From contig DASXLB010000015.1 of NCBI GenBank assembly GCA_036496585.1, positions 62,001 to 126,000 of the forward strand: DNA of 64,000 nt, in the 5' to 3' direction. The first letter of the stretch is position 1, and each line of letters starts with the position of its first letter. The DNA comes from Vicinamibacterales bacterium (GTDB taxonomy: Bacteria > Acidobacteriota > Vicinamibacteria > Vicinamibacterales > 2-12-FULL-66-21). A model generated the notes under the pieces. The model worked only from the letters and a program-made list of their open reading frames with translations, had not been told where the DNA came from and did not search any database. A program made the translations under genes and the position numbers. Below are positions 8,583 through 17,756 of the stretch, piece after piece.

Positions 8583-10271
8583 CTATTGCCCGCCACGGCC
8601 GGCGCCACCGCCGCGGCCGGCCGGCTGCGGCAGGAGCGAGATCAATTTTGCGTCGTTGAGCGCCACCGATTCGCTCTGCGTGTCGAACACCATCGCCTGC
8701 GAGCTTTCCTTCGTGTACGGCTTCCACGCCAGCGACGGCTGGTTCGGGTTGCCCGTCTTCGCGAAGTTGATCCAGGCCTGCGACACCTTGTCCTGCAGCG
8801 CCATCGCGGCCGGACCGCCGCCCGTCGCCGTCTTGATCTGCGGCACGCTCAGTGCGTGGAAGCAGAACGCCAGCTCCGAGCAGTGGAACGCGGTGATGCC
8901 GCCGTTGACCGGATACTCCCACGCGAACACGTAGTTGTAGGTGGGCACTTTGCTCTTCTCGACCTTGCGGTCGAGCAGGTTCTTCACGCCCGGGCGCGTC
9001 GTCCCGGCATAGAACAGCACGTCCTGCGCCTTCTTGTGCGGGAAGGCCTTCTGGAATTCGGCGACGATGGCGCTCCTCTTGTCGCCGTAGGCGCGCGTCA
9101 GGTGCTCGTCGATCTCGCTTGGCGTCCAGGCGTTCTTGTTGTCCCCGCTCTGGAGATTGCCGGCGAATTCGCTGAAGACCGAGCCGGCGATGAGCGGGAT
9201 GTTGTCGGCCCAGTCGCAGAACTCGCGCGTCACGGACTCGTCGTCGGCAATCGGATTCCAGCCGCCGATGTTGGGGAGGCCGAGCTCCTGCGCGGCGGAA
9301 CGCAGCGCGGCCGTGCCGGCCGTGATCAGCGTGTAGTAGGGCACCGTCTTCAACTTGTCGAGGTCGGCGCTGGTCAGGTTCAGCTGCTTCAACACGTGCG
9401 CCGCGATGGTCCGCTGCGCCTTGATGCTCGCGGCGACGTCGCTGCCGCGGTAGTTGTTGTTGCCGCCGCTCTGCGCCGACACGCGATGGAAGAGGCCCTT
9501 CGCCTCCGGCATGTGCATCAGCCGCACCACTTTGCCGCCGCCGCCGGACTGCCCGAAGATCATCACGTTGTCCGGATCGCCGCCGAAGGTGGCGACGTTG
9601 TCCCGCACCCACTGCAGCGCAGACACGAGGTCGGCCATGCCGGTCTGACGCGAGTTCGCGTACTGCGACCCGTATGCCGAGAGATCGAGCGTGCCGAGGA
9701 TGTTCAGGCGGTGGTTCATGCTGACGACGACGACGTCGCCGAACTCGCTCAGCGAGCGCCCGTCATAGGCATACGATTCCATCGAGGAGCCGTTGGTGAA
9801 GCCGCCGCCGTGCATCCAGACCATCACCGGCTTCTTCGTCGCCGGGGTCAGGCTCTGCGTCCAGACGTTGAGATACTGGCAGTTCTCGTTGGCGATGTAG
9901 TAACGGTGCGGGAAGACCAGCTCGTCGGCGCCGACGGCGGTCTGTTCCGGCGAGGGGCAGACGGGCCCCCACACCTGGGCGTTCTTGACGCCCGACCACG
10001 GCTTGACCGGCAACGGCGGCCCGAAGCGCTCGGCCTGCGCGTACTGGATGCCGAGAAACGACAGCGTCCTGCCCTCGCGCAGGCCGCGCAGCTTTCCACC
10101 CTTGATCTCGACCACCGGTGGATCCAGGTTCGGGCCGGCTGAGGTCGAAGGCGCCCCCTTCGCGGCGGGCTTGTCCTGCGCAAACACGTCTGCGGTGACG
10201 CCGGCGAGCGCGCCGCCGATTACCGCGGTGGTCGTCCCCAGCATCTGCCGGCGGTTCATCTCATTGGCCAT
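8583..10271 (-). CDS. Type-B carboxylesterase, Tat-exported (562 aa)
   Basis: The N-terminus has NRRQML plus a hydrophobic Ala/Gly segment ending DVFAQ, a twin-arginine-like signal. The body is the carboxylesterase/para-nitrobenzyl esterase fold: a FLGIQYA strand, ENCQYLNVW, the oxyanion hole in MHGGGF, and the nucleophile elbow GQSGGG with Ser242. The family elbow is usually GESAGG, so Glu is replaced by Gln and Ala by Gly. The Gly/Arg-rich tail is unusual but short. It probably hydrolyses esters in the periplasm. GGAGGAG lies before the ATG, and a TAAAAT box lies at 10299-10304 (minus strand). Confidence 0.9.
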   Translation of the reverse strand: MANEMNRRQMLGTTTAVIGGALAGVTADVFAQDKPAAKGAPSTSAGPNLDPPVVEIKGGKLRGLREGRTLSFLGIQYAQAERFGPPLPVKPWSGVKNAQVWGPVCPSPEQTAVGADELVFPHRYYIANENCQYLNVWTQSLTPATKKPVMVWMHGGGFTNGSSMESYAYDGRSLSEFGDVVVVSMNHRLNILGTLDLSAYGSQYANSRQTGMADLVSALQWVRDNVATFGGDPDNVMIFGQSGGGGKVVRLMHMPEAKGLFHRVSAQSGGNNNYRGSDVAASIKAQRTIAAHVLKQLNLTSADLDKLKTVPYYTLITAGTAALRSAAQELGLPNIGGWNPIADDESVTREFCDWADNIPLIAGSVFSEFAGNLQSGDNKNAWTPSEIDEHLTRAYGDKRSAIVAEFQKAFPHKKAQDVLFYAGTTRPGVKNLLDRKVEKSKVPTYNYVFAWEYPVNGGITAFHCSELAFCFHALSVPQIKTATGGGPAAMALQDKVSQAWINFAKTGNPNQPSLAWKPYTKESSQAMVFDTQSESVALNDAKLISLLPQPAGRGGGAGRGGQ

Positions 10272-10330
10272 GCATCTCCTCCATCTTCCAGACGGGTCAT
10301 TTTACACGGTCGTTCAACGCCGCGACTGCG

Positions 10331-11065
10331 TCACAGCCGCATCGCGTCGAGACGGTTACGCGCCGCGACGATGTCCCGCTTGAGCCGGCGGACCTGCTCG
10401 GCGATCAGGTCCTTCCCGCGTGCCGCGGCCTGGTCGACCATCGCCCGCAGCTTCCACAGCGGTGACTCGTGCAGCTCCGCGAGTTCGCCTTCGCAGACGG
10501 CGAGCTGCTGCTCGGCCTGCGCGATGCGGCGGAGCAGCCGTTCGCGGGCGGCGTCCACGTCTTCCCCCAGCACCGCCTCGGGGGCCGTCTCCCAGGCCTG
10601 CAGGATCCGGCGCAGCCTCGCTTCGTCGCCCATGGCATAGGCGCGGTTGGCTTCCACCATCAGCGCGTGCCGTCGATCGCGCGCCGCGTCATCCTCGCCG
10701 AGGTCCGGATGGATGGCCTTGGCGACGTCACGGAACAAGCGGCGAACGGCATCGGACGTCAGCGCGCGGGTCGAGCCGGCGGCTGGCACGGACGCCTCGG
10801 CTGTCCTGGTGCCTCCTCCTTCCTCGTCGAGGCGCCTCGCGAACTCGCCGATCTCGAGCTCCGCGATGGCGCGCTCGAGCTCCTCGAGTTCCTCGTGCAG
10901 CAACCCGACGTCGCGTCGATAGCGCAGACGAAAGGCGGCGAGCTGGTGCTGCGCGCGGACGGCGCCGTCGCGGCCGGCGGCGAGGGCGCGCTCGAGATCG
11001 GCAAGGCGCGCGCCGAGCGCGTCGATGTCGTCATCGCGGCGCGGCCCAGGAACGAGAGCGGCCAT
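10331..11065 (-). CDS. J-domain-like protein with flanking coiled coils (244 aa)
   Basis: Residues ~12-80 are a charged heptad-like coiled coil. Residues ~100-160 contain LFRDVAKAIHPDLGEDD, where H119-P120-D121 is the HPD tripeptide that stimulates DnaK-type ATPases, and ANRAYAMGDEARL matches the last J-domain helix. A second charged helical region forms the C-terminus. There is no Gly/Phe or zinc domain, so it is not a classical DnaJ. It may recruit Hsp70 to a specific client. The gene lies 9 nt downstream of a small membrane-protein gene on the same strand and is probably cotranscribed with it. Confidence 0.75.
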   Translation of the reverse strand: MAALVPGPRRDDDIDALGARLADLERALAAGRDGAVRAQHQLAAFRLRYRRDVGLLHEELEELERAIAELEIGEFARRLDEEGGGTRTAEASVPAAGSTRALTSDAVRRLFRDVAKAIHPDLGEDDAARDRRHALMVEANRAYAMGDEARLRRILQAWETAPEAVLGEDVDAARERLLRRIAQAEQQLAVCEGELAELHESPLWKLRAMVDQAAARGKDLIAEQVRRLKRDIVAARNRLDAMRL

Positions 11066-11074
11066 CCCGATCGG

Positions 11075-11422
11075 CTACCAGGTGAAGAACGACCGGATCC
11101 CCGGCGCCACGGCGCCCGCCCCGAGCCGCGCCCGGCGTTCGCTTCCGGCGCCGGTCAGCGTCGTGGTCAGCTTCTGGATCACGAGCGGTGTCGACGCGCC
11201 GATCTGCAGCGCGGCGATGGCCTGCGCCTGGTGGCCGAAGTAGACGACCGCGAGCGCGCCGCCGGCCGCGATCATCGCGAGCGTCAGCCCCCAGTAGAGC
11301 GGACTGGCGGCGTAGGCGGGAAGGTCGGGCGCTTCGCGCAGGCCCCACCAGTGGAGCAGCTCCGCCAGCATCCCGCCGGCGCAGCCGACCCAGAACACCG
11401 CGGGCGCGCTCTCGAGAGTCAT
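11075..11422 (-). CDS. Small membrane protein of unknown function (115 aa)
   Basis: Two to three hydrophobic segments are visible: residues ~8-25 (VFWVGCAGGMLAELLHWW), ~38-60 (LYWGLTLAMIAAGGALAVVYF) and a weaker one after it. The C-terminus is Arg/Gly-rich. I do not recognise a family. The reading frame is supported by codon position bias and by close linkage to the J-domain gene downstream. GGAGGAG lies just before the ATG (minus strand of the CTCCTCC at 11423-11432). Confidence 0.65.
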   Translation of the reverse strand: MTLESAPAVFWVGCAGGMLAELLHWWGLREAPDLPAYAASPLYWGLTLAMIAAGGALAVVYFGHQAQAIAALQIGASTPLVIQKLTTTLTGAGSERRARLGAGAVAPGIRSFFTW

Positions 11423-11519
11423 AGGCTCCTCCGGTGAGTGAGTCTAGCGGATCCTCCAGTCGCCCGAGGGCCGAACCGCGGGCGCGGCGCTGCTTCACGA
11501 CGCGCGGGCAGCGTCGATC

Positions 11520-11525
11520 CATAAT
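11520..11525 (+). promoter_or_regulatory. -10-like box CATAAT
   Basis: CATAAT ends 8 nt before the ATG of the tannase-family gene, and no Shine-Dalgarno sequence is present. Confidence 0.4.
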
Positions 11526-11533
11526 GCCGCCGC

Positions 11534-13222
11534 ATGAAGCGTCTGCTTGCCGTCATGGCCGCCCAGGCGGTGCTCACCCAGGCGCCGCCGCGCCTGGCCG
11601 GCCAGCCGATCGTCATCACTCCGGCTCACTGCACGGCCGCCCGGCTCGGATCGATTCCGGCCAGCGTCATCGGCGAGCCGGTGTCCGGCGTGACGATCGC
11701 GGAACCGCGCTGGGTCGGCGCCGCCGATGGGCAACTGGCGCGATGTGAGGTCGACGGCACGCTTCTGCCGGTCGATCCCGCCGCCCGGCCGATCAGCTTT
11801 CGGGTGTGGCTGCCGGCCGCGTGGAATGGGCGGGCCGCCCAGCAGGGGGGCGGCGGGATGAACGGCGTGATACCGGACCTGCGGGGCGGCGGCTACACGA
11901 TCGATGGGAAGACACCCGCCGATCTCGGATTCGTCACCTACGGCAGCGATTCCGGGCACGCCGTCCGCGAGTCACCGGTGTGGGCGCTCAACGACGAGGC
12001 GATCCGCAATCTCGGCTATGCGCAGCTGAAGAAGACGCACGACGTCGCGATGGCGATCGTCCGCCGCGTCTATGGCGAAGCGCCGCGGTATTCCTACTTC
12101 ACCGGCACGTCGCAGGGAGGCCGTGAAGCGCTGACCGTGGCGCAGCGCTATCCCGCCGACTACGACGGCGTGATCGCCAACGTTCCGATCGTCGGTTTTT
12201 CGTCGCTGATGCTCGCGCCCGAGCTGATTCGCATCCACGAGAAGCCGCTCGCCAACTGGGTCACGCGCGCCAAGGTCCCGGCGATCCGGGCCGAGTTCCT
12301 GCGGCAGTGCGACGGCCTTGACGGCCTCGTCGACGGCGTGATCAACGACTACCCGGCCTGCAGAGCCATCTTCGACGTCAGCCAGGGCCTGCCCGACCGC
12401 CATCCCTGGTCGGCGAAGCGATGCCCGGACAACGTCGACCCGGATCCGTCCAATGCGACGGCGAACGCCTGCCTGACGGACGGGCAGATGTCGACGCTCG
12501 AACTCGTGTACGGCCACTACCGTTTTGCCGCGCCGCTCGCGCACGGCGTGGCGTCGTTCGGCATGTGGACGCCGACCACGGATCCCTCGGGCAGCGGCCT
12601 CATCGCCGCGACGCGCTTCCGCGGACAGGAGGGCGCCGCGCCAGACGCCGCGCTGCACACGCATCTCGGCGTGCTCGGCGTCACCGGATTCCTGATGCGC
12701 GACCTCGCCGCCAATCCGCTCGACTACGTCGAAGGGGGCCCGCTCAACGGGCGGCGCGAGGAGCTGTCGGCGATCCTCGATTCGACCGACCCCGATCTCT
12801 CCGCGTTCGCGCGCCGCGGCGCCAAGCTGATCGTGACGATCGGCACCAACGACACGCTGGCCTCGCCTGGCGCCCAGCTCGATTACTACCAGCGCGTCAT
12901 CGACACGATGGGGCGGAAGACGGTCGATGAGTTCGCCCGCCTGTTCGTCGTACCGCAGGCGAACCATGGACTGATGGCATCGACGGCGGACGTCGACGGC
13001 AACGGCCAGCCGGTGGTTCGGGCCACGTTGCCGACCGCCTACGAACGCTTCGCGGTGCTGCTCGACTGGGTGGAGCGAAAGGCGGTGCCGCCGATGGCGT
13101 TGACCCTGACCGGCGGCGGCCGCACGATGCCGCTCTGTTCGTTCCCGTCGTACCCCAGATATCTTGGCGGCCCGGCCGCCGCCGCGGCCTCGTACACGTG
13201 CGCGATGGAGGCGGGCCGGTAA
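11534..13222 (+). CDS. Tannase/feruloyl-esterase family hydrolase (562 aa)
   Basis: A short signal-like start (MKRLLAVMAAQAVLT) precedes the mature domain. The nucleophile lies in TGTSQGGRE (Ser193). The calcium-loop region CDGLDGLVDGVINDYPAC is well preserved. The acid is probably in IGTNDTLASPG and the His in VPQANHG. Family members release gallic or ferulic acid from plant esters. Canonical tannases carry a CS-D-HC motif in which Cys neighbours of Ser and His form a disulfide. Here those positions are Thr and Gly, so that disulfide is absent. The protein is probably exported and acts on plant-derived esters. Confidence 0.87.
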   Translation: MKRLLAVMAAQAVLTQAPPRLAGQPIVITPAHCTAARLGSIPASVIGEPVSGVTIAEPRWVGAADGQLARCEVDGTLLPVDPAARPISFRVWLPAAWNGRAAQQGGGGMNGVIPDLRGGGYTIDGKTPADLGFVTYGSDSGHAVRESPVWALNDEAIRNLGYAQLKKTHDVAMAIVRRVYGEAPRYSYFTGTSQGGREALTVAQRYPADYDGVIANVPIVGFSSLMLAPELIRIHEKPLANWVTRAKVPAIRAEFLRQCDGLDGLVDGVINDYPACRAIFDVSQGLPDRHPWSAKRCPDNVDPDPSNATANACLTDGQMSTLELVYGHYRFAAPLAHGVASFGMWTPTTDPSGSGLIAATRFRGQEGAAPDAALHTHLGVLGVTGFLMRDLAANPLDYVEGGPLNGRREELSAILDSTDPDLSAFARRGAKLIVTIGTNDTLASPGAQLDYYQRVIDTMGRKTVDEFARLFVVPQANHGLMASTADVDGNGQPVVRATLPTAYERFAVLLDWVERKAVPPMALTLTGGGRTMPLCSFPSYPRYLGGPAAAAASYTCAMEAGR

Positions 13223-13247
13223 ACGTCGCGGCGGTTTGCCGAAGGGC

Positions 13248-13826
13248 TCATGGTTCCCTGGAAGACTCTGCCCGTCCGGGGTGCGACCGGCCGAAGAGCA
13301 GCTGTCGCGCGCGGCTCTTGCCCGCCAGATTGACCAGGAACGACATCGCCACGATCCGGCAGTCGAGAATCAGGCACTGGCGGCGGCGGTAGCACCGGTC
13401 GAAGACCAGCGCCTCGTGCCGCGAACGCGCGGCGAGCTGCGCCAGCCCGGTGAGGCCGGGCGGCACGGCCCAGCGCGCCCGCGCCGACGGTCCGGTCCAT
13501 CCAAAGCGCAGCGCGTCTTCCGCGGTAATCGGACGGGGACCCACCGCGCTCAACTCTCCGCGCAGGATGTTGACGAACTGCGGCAGCTCGTCGAGGCCGG
13601 TCGCGCGCAGGAAGGTGCCGATCCTCGTGATCCGGCCGTTGCGCATCGTGCGGAACTTCAGAATCGAGAAGGCCCGCCGCCCGCGTCCGAGCCGCGTCTG
13701 CCGGAACAGCACCGGCCGGCCGTCGTCGAGCAGGATCAGCGCCGCCGCGATCAGCATCACCGGCGCGAAGCACACCAGTCCGGCCGCGGCGCCGGCGAGA
13801 TCGAAGGCGCGCTTGCCCGGAAACAT
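13248..13826 (-). CDS. Bacterial sugar transferase (UDP-sugar:undecaprenyl-phosphate type, 192 aa)
   Basis: The start KRAFDLAGAAAGLVCFAPVML is the reentrant membrane helix of the monotopic phosphoglycosyl transferase family. GRPVLFRQTRLGRGRR, LKFRTMRNGRITRIG, LDELPQFVNILRGELSAVGPRP and PPGLTGLAQL follow in the family order. Such enzymes place the first sugar phosphate on undecaprenyl phosphate for exopolysaccharide or O-antigen. No other glycan genes are near, which is unusual. It diverges from a radical SAM gene across only about 38 bp. Confidence 0.9.
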   Translation of the reverse strand: MFPGKRAFDLAGAAAGLVCFAPVMLIAAALILLDDGRPVLFRQTRLGRGRRAFSILKFRTMRNGRITRIGTFLRATGLDELPQFVNILRGELSAVGPRPITAEDALRFGWTGPSARARWAVPPGLTGLAQLAARSRHEALVFDRCYRRRQCLILDCRIVAMSFLVNLAGKSRARQLLFGRSHPGRAESSREP

Positions 13827-13857
13827 TACTTTACGATACCAAGTAATGCTTTATAAT
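13824..13857. promoter_or_regulatory. Overlapping divergent promoters with 8-bp inverted repeat
   Basis: CATTACTT (13824-13831) and AAGTAATG (13841-13848) form a perfect inverted repeat spaced by 9 bp. For the plus-strand gene, TTTACG (13830-13835), a 16-bp spacer and TATAAT (13852-13857) are present. For the minus strand, TTGCAT, a 17-bp spacer and TATCGT end 6 nt from the sugar-transferase ATG. A protein bound at the palindrome would cover both promoters. Confidence 0.55.
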
Positions 13858-13864
13858 GCAAAGC

Positions 13865-15322
13865 GTGACGCCATTCCATCGTCCGCTTCGCGTGAAGTTC
13901 GTTCTGCCGGCGCTGACCGAGGCCACCAGCCCGTTCTGGCGGCCGATCAAATACTCGCTCTTCCCGCCGCTCGGACTGGCGACGCTCGCCGCGTTTCTGC
14001 GTTCCGACGACGAGGCCGTCATCGTCGACGAGCACGTCGAACGGCTGGCGCTCGACGACGAACCGGACCTGGTCGTGATCCAGGTCTACATCACCAACGC
14101 CTACCGCGCCTATCGCATCGCCGACCACTATCGGGCGCACGGCGCGTTCGTCGCGCTCGGCGGGCTGCACGTCACCTCCCTCCCAGAGGAAGCGGCACAG
14201 CACGCCGACGCGATCCTGCTCGGTCCCGGCGAGCAGACGTTTCCGCAGTTCCTCCGCGACCTGCGCGACGGCTGTCCGCGCGGCGTCTACCGATCGACGG
14301 GCGGGCGAACGATCGAGGACGTGCCGCCACTGCGCCGGGACCTGATCCAGCGCCGCCGCTATCTCGTGCCGAACTCCATTGTCGTGACGCGCGGCTGCCC
14401 CCAGCACTGCGACTTCTGCTACAAGGACGCCTTCTTCGAGGGAGGACGCTCCTTTTACACGCAGCGCGTCGACGCCGCGCTGGCCGAGATCGGCCGCCTG
14501 CCCGGGCGGCACCTGTATTTCCTCGACGATCACCTGCTGGGCGATCCGCGCTTCGCGCGCGCGCTCTTCGACGGGCTGCGCGGCATGAACCGTCTCTTTC
14601 AGGGGGCGGCGACGGTCGACTCGATTCTGCGGGGCGATCTCATCGAGCGCGCCGCCGAAGCGGGCCTGCGCAGCCTGTTCGTCGGCTTCGAAACGCTGAC
14701 CCCTGAGAACCTGCGCCGCAGCCGCAAGCACCAGAATCTCGGACGCGACTACTCGGCGGTGGCGCGGCGCCTCCACGACCTCGGCATCATGATCAACGGC
14801 AGCTTCGTTTTCGGGATGGACGACGACGGGGAAGACGTCTTTCCGCGTACGGTGGGCTGGGCGATCGATCACGGTCTCACCACCGCCACCTTCCACATCC
14901 AGACTCCATATCCCGGAACCGGGCTCCACGCCCGCCTGGCGGAGCAGGGCCGCATCGTGACGCGCGACTGGGACCTCTATGACACCCGGCACGTGGTCTT
15001 CCGTCCGGCGCGGCTCTCGCCGCGAGCGCTCGAAGAGGGATACTGGCGCGCCTACGCGGATTTCTACCGGTGGAGCGCGATCGCCCGCGCCTCGTTCACG
15101 CACGGCACGCTGAAACACCAGATCAAGCACTTCGGGTATGCCGCCGGCTGGAAGAAGTTCGAGGGATGCTGGAATCTGCTGATCCGCGCGCGTCAGCTGT
15201 CGGTGATGACGCCGCTGCTCGAAGGAGTACTCTCGAAAGTGTCGTCGGGAGGGACCACGAAGGCGGTCCACAACGTGGCGGCGCCGACGGCGGCGCTGGA
15301 ACGGGGCAGTGACGTAGTGTGA
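13865..15322 (+). CDS. B12-binding domain radical SAM protein (485 aa)
   Basis: The N-terminal third is a cobalamin-binding-like Rossmann domain (SLFPPLGLATLAAFL, VALGGLHVTSLPEEA, ILLGPGEQTFPQFL). It is followed by the radical SAM core with C178, C182 and C185 in RGCPQHCDFCYK binding the 4Fe-4S cluster, and the YFLDDHLLGD and FVGFETLTPENL strands. Relatives include methyltransferases and lipid or hopanoid modifying enzymes. The substrate is unknown. An ATG at 13856 lies inside the TATAAT box, so the GTG at 13865, 7 nt after the box, is the better start and implies a leaderless mRNA. The region after its TGA has no family-like continuation. Confidence 0.87.
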   Translation: MTPFHRPLRVKFVLPALTEATSPFWRPIKYSLFPPLGLATLAAFLRSDDEAVIVDEHVERLALDDEPDLVVIQVYITNAYRAYRIADHYRAHGAFVALGGLHVTSLPEEAAQHADAILLGPGEQTFPQFLRDLRDGCPRGVYRSTGGRTIEDVPPLRRDLIQRRRYLVPNSIVVTRGCPQHCDFCYKDAFFEGGRSFYTQRVDAALAEIGRLPGRHLYFLDDHLLGDPRFARALFDGLRGMNRLFQGAATVDSILRGDLIERAAEAGLRSLFVGFETLTPENLRRSRKHQNLGRDYSAVARRLHDLGIMINGSFVFGMDDDGEDVFPRTVGWAIDHGLTTATFHIQTPYPGTGLHARLAEQGRIVTRDWDLYDTRHVVFRPARLSPRALEEGYWRAYADFYRWSAIARASFTHGTLKHQIKHFGYAAGWKKFEGCWNLLIRARQLSVMTPLLEGVLSKVSSGGTTKAVHNVAAPTAALERGSDVV

Positions 15323-15337
15323 TCGGCGGCCGCGCCG

Positions 15338-17752
15338 CTACTCGGCGCGCAGCGCCACGATCGGATCCACTTTCAAGGCGCGCCGCGACGGCAGGTAGCT
15401 GGCCGCCGCCGCGACGAGCAGCAGCAGCGCCGACACCCCCGCCAGCGTCAGCGGATCACTGGTCCCGACGCCGAACACGAACGCCGACAGCGCGCGGCCC
15501 GCCGCCACGGCCGCGACGACCCCGCACGCGATCCCTGCCAGCGCCAGCACCACGCCGTCGGTCACCGACGGCAGCAGTACCTGCCTGGGGGCCGCGCCAA
15601 GCGCGACGCGGATCCCGATCTCGCGTGTGCGCTGCGCGACCGTGTAGCTGATCAACCCGTAGAGTCCGATCGCCGCCAGCGCCACTGCCAGCGCCGCGAA
15701 CAGCCCGATCAGCAGCGTCCGGAAGCGCGCTTCGGCGAGGCTGCCGCGCACCTCTGTCTCGAGCGGATTGATGTCGCCAAACGCGAGGTCGGGGTCGACG
15801 GCGGCCAATTCCGCTTTCAACAGCGCGACGACCGAGGCCTGCGGTAGCCCGCTGCGGACCGCGACGGTCGTGAAGGGCAGCGAGAACTGCTCGTAGGGAA
15901 CGTACAGGAGCGGCGGCGGCGCTTCCTTCAGTCCCAGCTGCCGCGTGTCGACGACCAGCCCGACGACGGTCGTCCAGGGCGTCTTCGGGTCGTCGTCGGT
16001 GCGGATCCGCTTGCCGATCGGATCCTGGCCTGGCCAGTAGCGCCCCGCCAGCGTCGTGTTGACGATCGCGACGTCCGGCCCTTCGGCGCGGTCGCGATCG
16101 TCGAAGGCCCGTCCGGCAATCCGCGGGATGCCCATCGCGGCGAAGTAACCGCCCGACACGGCCGCGATGTTGGCGCGCGGCCGTTCCCCTTTGGCGTGCA
16201 TGTCGTCGCCTTCGCGCACGAACGAGCCGCTGGCGTTGGCGCCATGGAACGGACCGGGGAAGCCGACGGCCACCGCCTGCAGGCCGCCCCGCGCCGCGAG
16301 CCCGTCGATCAGCCGATGGTACAGGCGTGCCTGGTCGGTCCCTTTCGGATACCGCGTCTGCGGCAGCATCAGGTCCGCGACCGTGGCGTGTTCGACGGCG
16401 AATCCCGGGTCGACCTGTTGGAGACGCACGAAACTCCTGCCGAGGACGCCGGCGCCCGCGAGGAGGACCAGCGTCAGCGCGATCTCGCCGATGACCAGCG
16501 CGGCGCGTCCCCGCGTTCGCGACGAACCGCGATCACCGGACTGCTTCAGCGCCTGCGCCGAGTCGACCCGCGACGCCTGCAGCGCCGGCACGACGCCGAA
16601 CAGGACACTGGTCGTCAGCGCCGCGGCAAGCGTCACCAGCATCACCGGCACGTCGACGCTCACGCTTGCGGCGCGCGGTACGCCGTCGGGCATCAGCCGG
16701 ACGAGCGCCTGGACGAGCCAGAGGCTGGCCAGCAGTCCGAGAAGGCCGCCGCCGAGGCCGAGCAGGGCCGTCTCGGCGAGCAGTTGCGAGACGAGCCTGG
16801 CCCGCGAGGCGCCGAGTGCGGCGCGGATGGTGAGCTCGCGCCGCCGTCCGGCGCCGCGCGCGATCAACAGGCTCGACACGTTGGCGCAGGCGACCAGCAG
16901 CACCAGACCGACCGCCCCCTGGATGACGAGCAACGCGTCGCGGACGTCGCCGACCAGGTCCTCTCGCACCGGAACCAGGCGCACGTCGCGGCCGCCGTTG
17001 TCGGGATGATCGCGCTGGATCGTGGCCGCGATTGCGTGCAGATCCTGCTGCGCCTGGGCGATCGTGACGTCGGGCGCCAGATGCGCCACCGCTTCGAAGT
17101 AGTGGCTGTCGCGATTGGTCAGCGGATCGGCCTCCTTCACGTCGAGCGGCGACGGGGGCACCGGCTGCTGCGCCAGCAGCCACAGCGACGAGCCGTCGAT
17201 CCATTCGAATCGCTTCGGCATGACGGCGACCACGGTGCAGGGCTCGCCGTTGATGCGGACGCGCCGGCCGACTGCCGAGGCATCGCGATCGAAGAGCTTC
17301 TGCCAGGCCTCGTCGCCGATGACGACCTGGCGCTCGCCCCTGAGGTCGGCCGCGCCGGTGAACGTGCGCCCCAGCGCCGGAGGCGTGCCGAGCACGTCGA
17401 AGAAGTCGGCGGTGACGTGTTCGAGGCCGAGCTGCACGGTCTCACCAGGCTTGGCGCTGGCGGCGGCAAGCTCGCCGCGATAGCCGGCGATCGCGGCGAG
17501 CGAACGGTTCTCACGCTTCAAATCGAGGAAGTCGCCGGCCGAGTGGTTGCTGCGTTCGCCGCGCGTGTTCGTCGTCCACACCCGGACGACGCGAGCCTCG
17601 TCGCGGAACGGCAGCGGCCGCAGCAGCACGGCGTTGACCACACTGAAGATCGCGGTATTGACCGCGATGCCGAGCGCCAGCGTCGCGATCGCGACGACGG
17701 TGAACCCGGGGGTTGCGAGCAGCGCACGGGCAGCGTAGCGCAGGGAAGCCAT
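15338..17752 (-). CDS. ADOP/MacB-FtsX-like ABC transporter permease (804 aa)
   Basis: Second full-length permease of the window with the same plan: N-terminal membrane segment ending [14 protein letters not shown], periplasmic MacB-like domain with [12 protein letters not shown] in the second copy, FtsX cores at ~265-390 ([20 protein letters not shown]) and ~680-790 ([18 protein letters not shown]), and the terminal [11 protein letters not shown]. No PadR or ATPase gene adjoins. The ATG lies 4 nt beyond the stop of the DUF72 gene, which is read in the same direction and located downstream in this map, so the order of transcription is DUF72 then permease. Confidence 0.9.
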   Translation of the reverse strand: MASLRYAARALLATPGFTVVAIATLALGIAVNTAIFSVVNAVLLRPLPFRDEARVVRVWTTNTRGERSNHSAGDFLDLKRENRSLAAIAGYRGELAAASAKPGETVQLGLEHVTADFFDVLGTPPALGRTFTGAADLRGERQVVIGDEAWQKLFDRDASAVGRRVRINGEPCTVVAVMPKRFEWIDGSSLWLLAQQPVPPSPLDVKEADPLTNRDSHYFEAVAHLAPDVTIAQAQQDLHAIAATIQRDHPDNGGRDVRLVPVREDLVGDVRDALLVIQGAVGLVLLVACANVSSLLIARGAGRRRELTIRAALGASRARLVSQLLAETALLGLGGGLLGLLASLWLVQALVRLMPDGVPRAASVSVDVPVMLVTLAAALTTSVLFGVVPALQASRVDSAQALKQSGDRGSSRTRGRAALVIGEIALTLVLLAGAGVLGRSFVRLQQVDPGFAVEHATVADLMLPQTRYPKGTDQARLYHRLIDGLAARGGLQAVAVGFPGPFHGANASGSFVREGDDMHAKGERPRANIAAVSGGYFAAMGIPRIAGRAFDDRDRAEGPDVAIVNTTLAGRYWPGQDPIGKRIRTDDDPKTPWTTVVGLVVDTRQLGLKEAPPPLLYVPYEQFSLPFTTVAVRSGLPQASVVALLKAELAAVDPDLAFGDINPLETEVRGSLAEARFRTLLIGLFAALAVALAAIGLYGLISYTVAQRTREIGIRVALGAAPRQVLLPSVTDGVVLALAGIACGVVAAVAAGRALSAFVFGVGTSDPLTLAGVSALLLLVAAAASYLPSRRALKVDPIVALRAE

Positions 17753-17756
17753 GCGG

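Noticed and set aside
8517..10142. 541-codon open frame on the plus strand
   Set aside because: Antisense to the carboxylesterase gene, which carries clear catalytic motifs.
15320..15360. Possible selenocysteine read-through of the TGA ending the B12 radical SAM gene at 15322
   Set aside because: The codons after the TGA (S-A-A-A-T-R) show no CUAEP-like tail, and the frame runs directly into the end of the permease gene.
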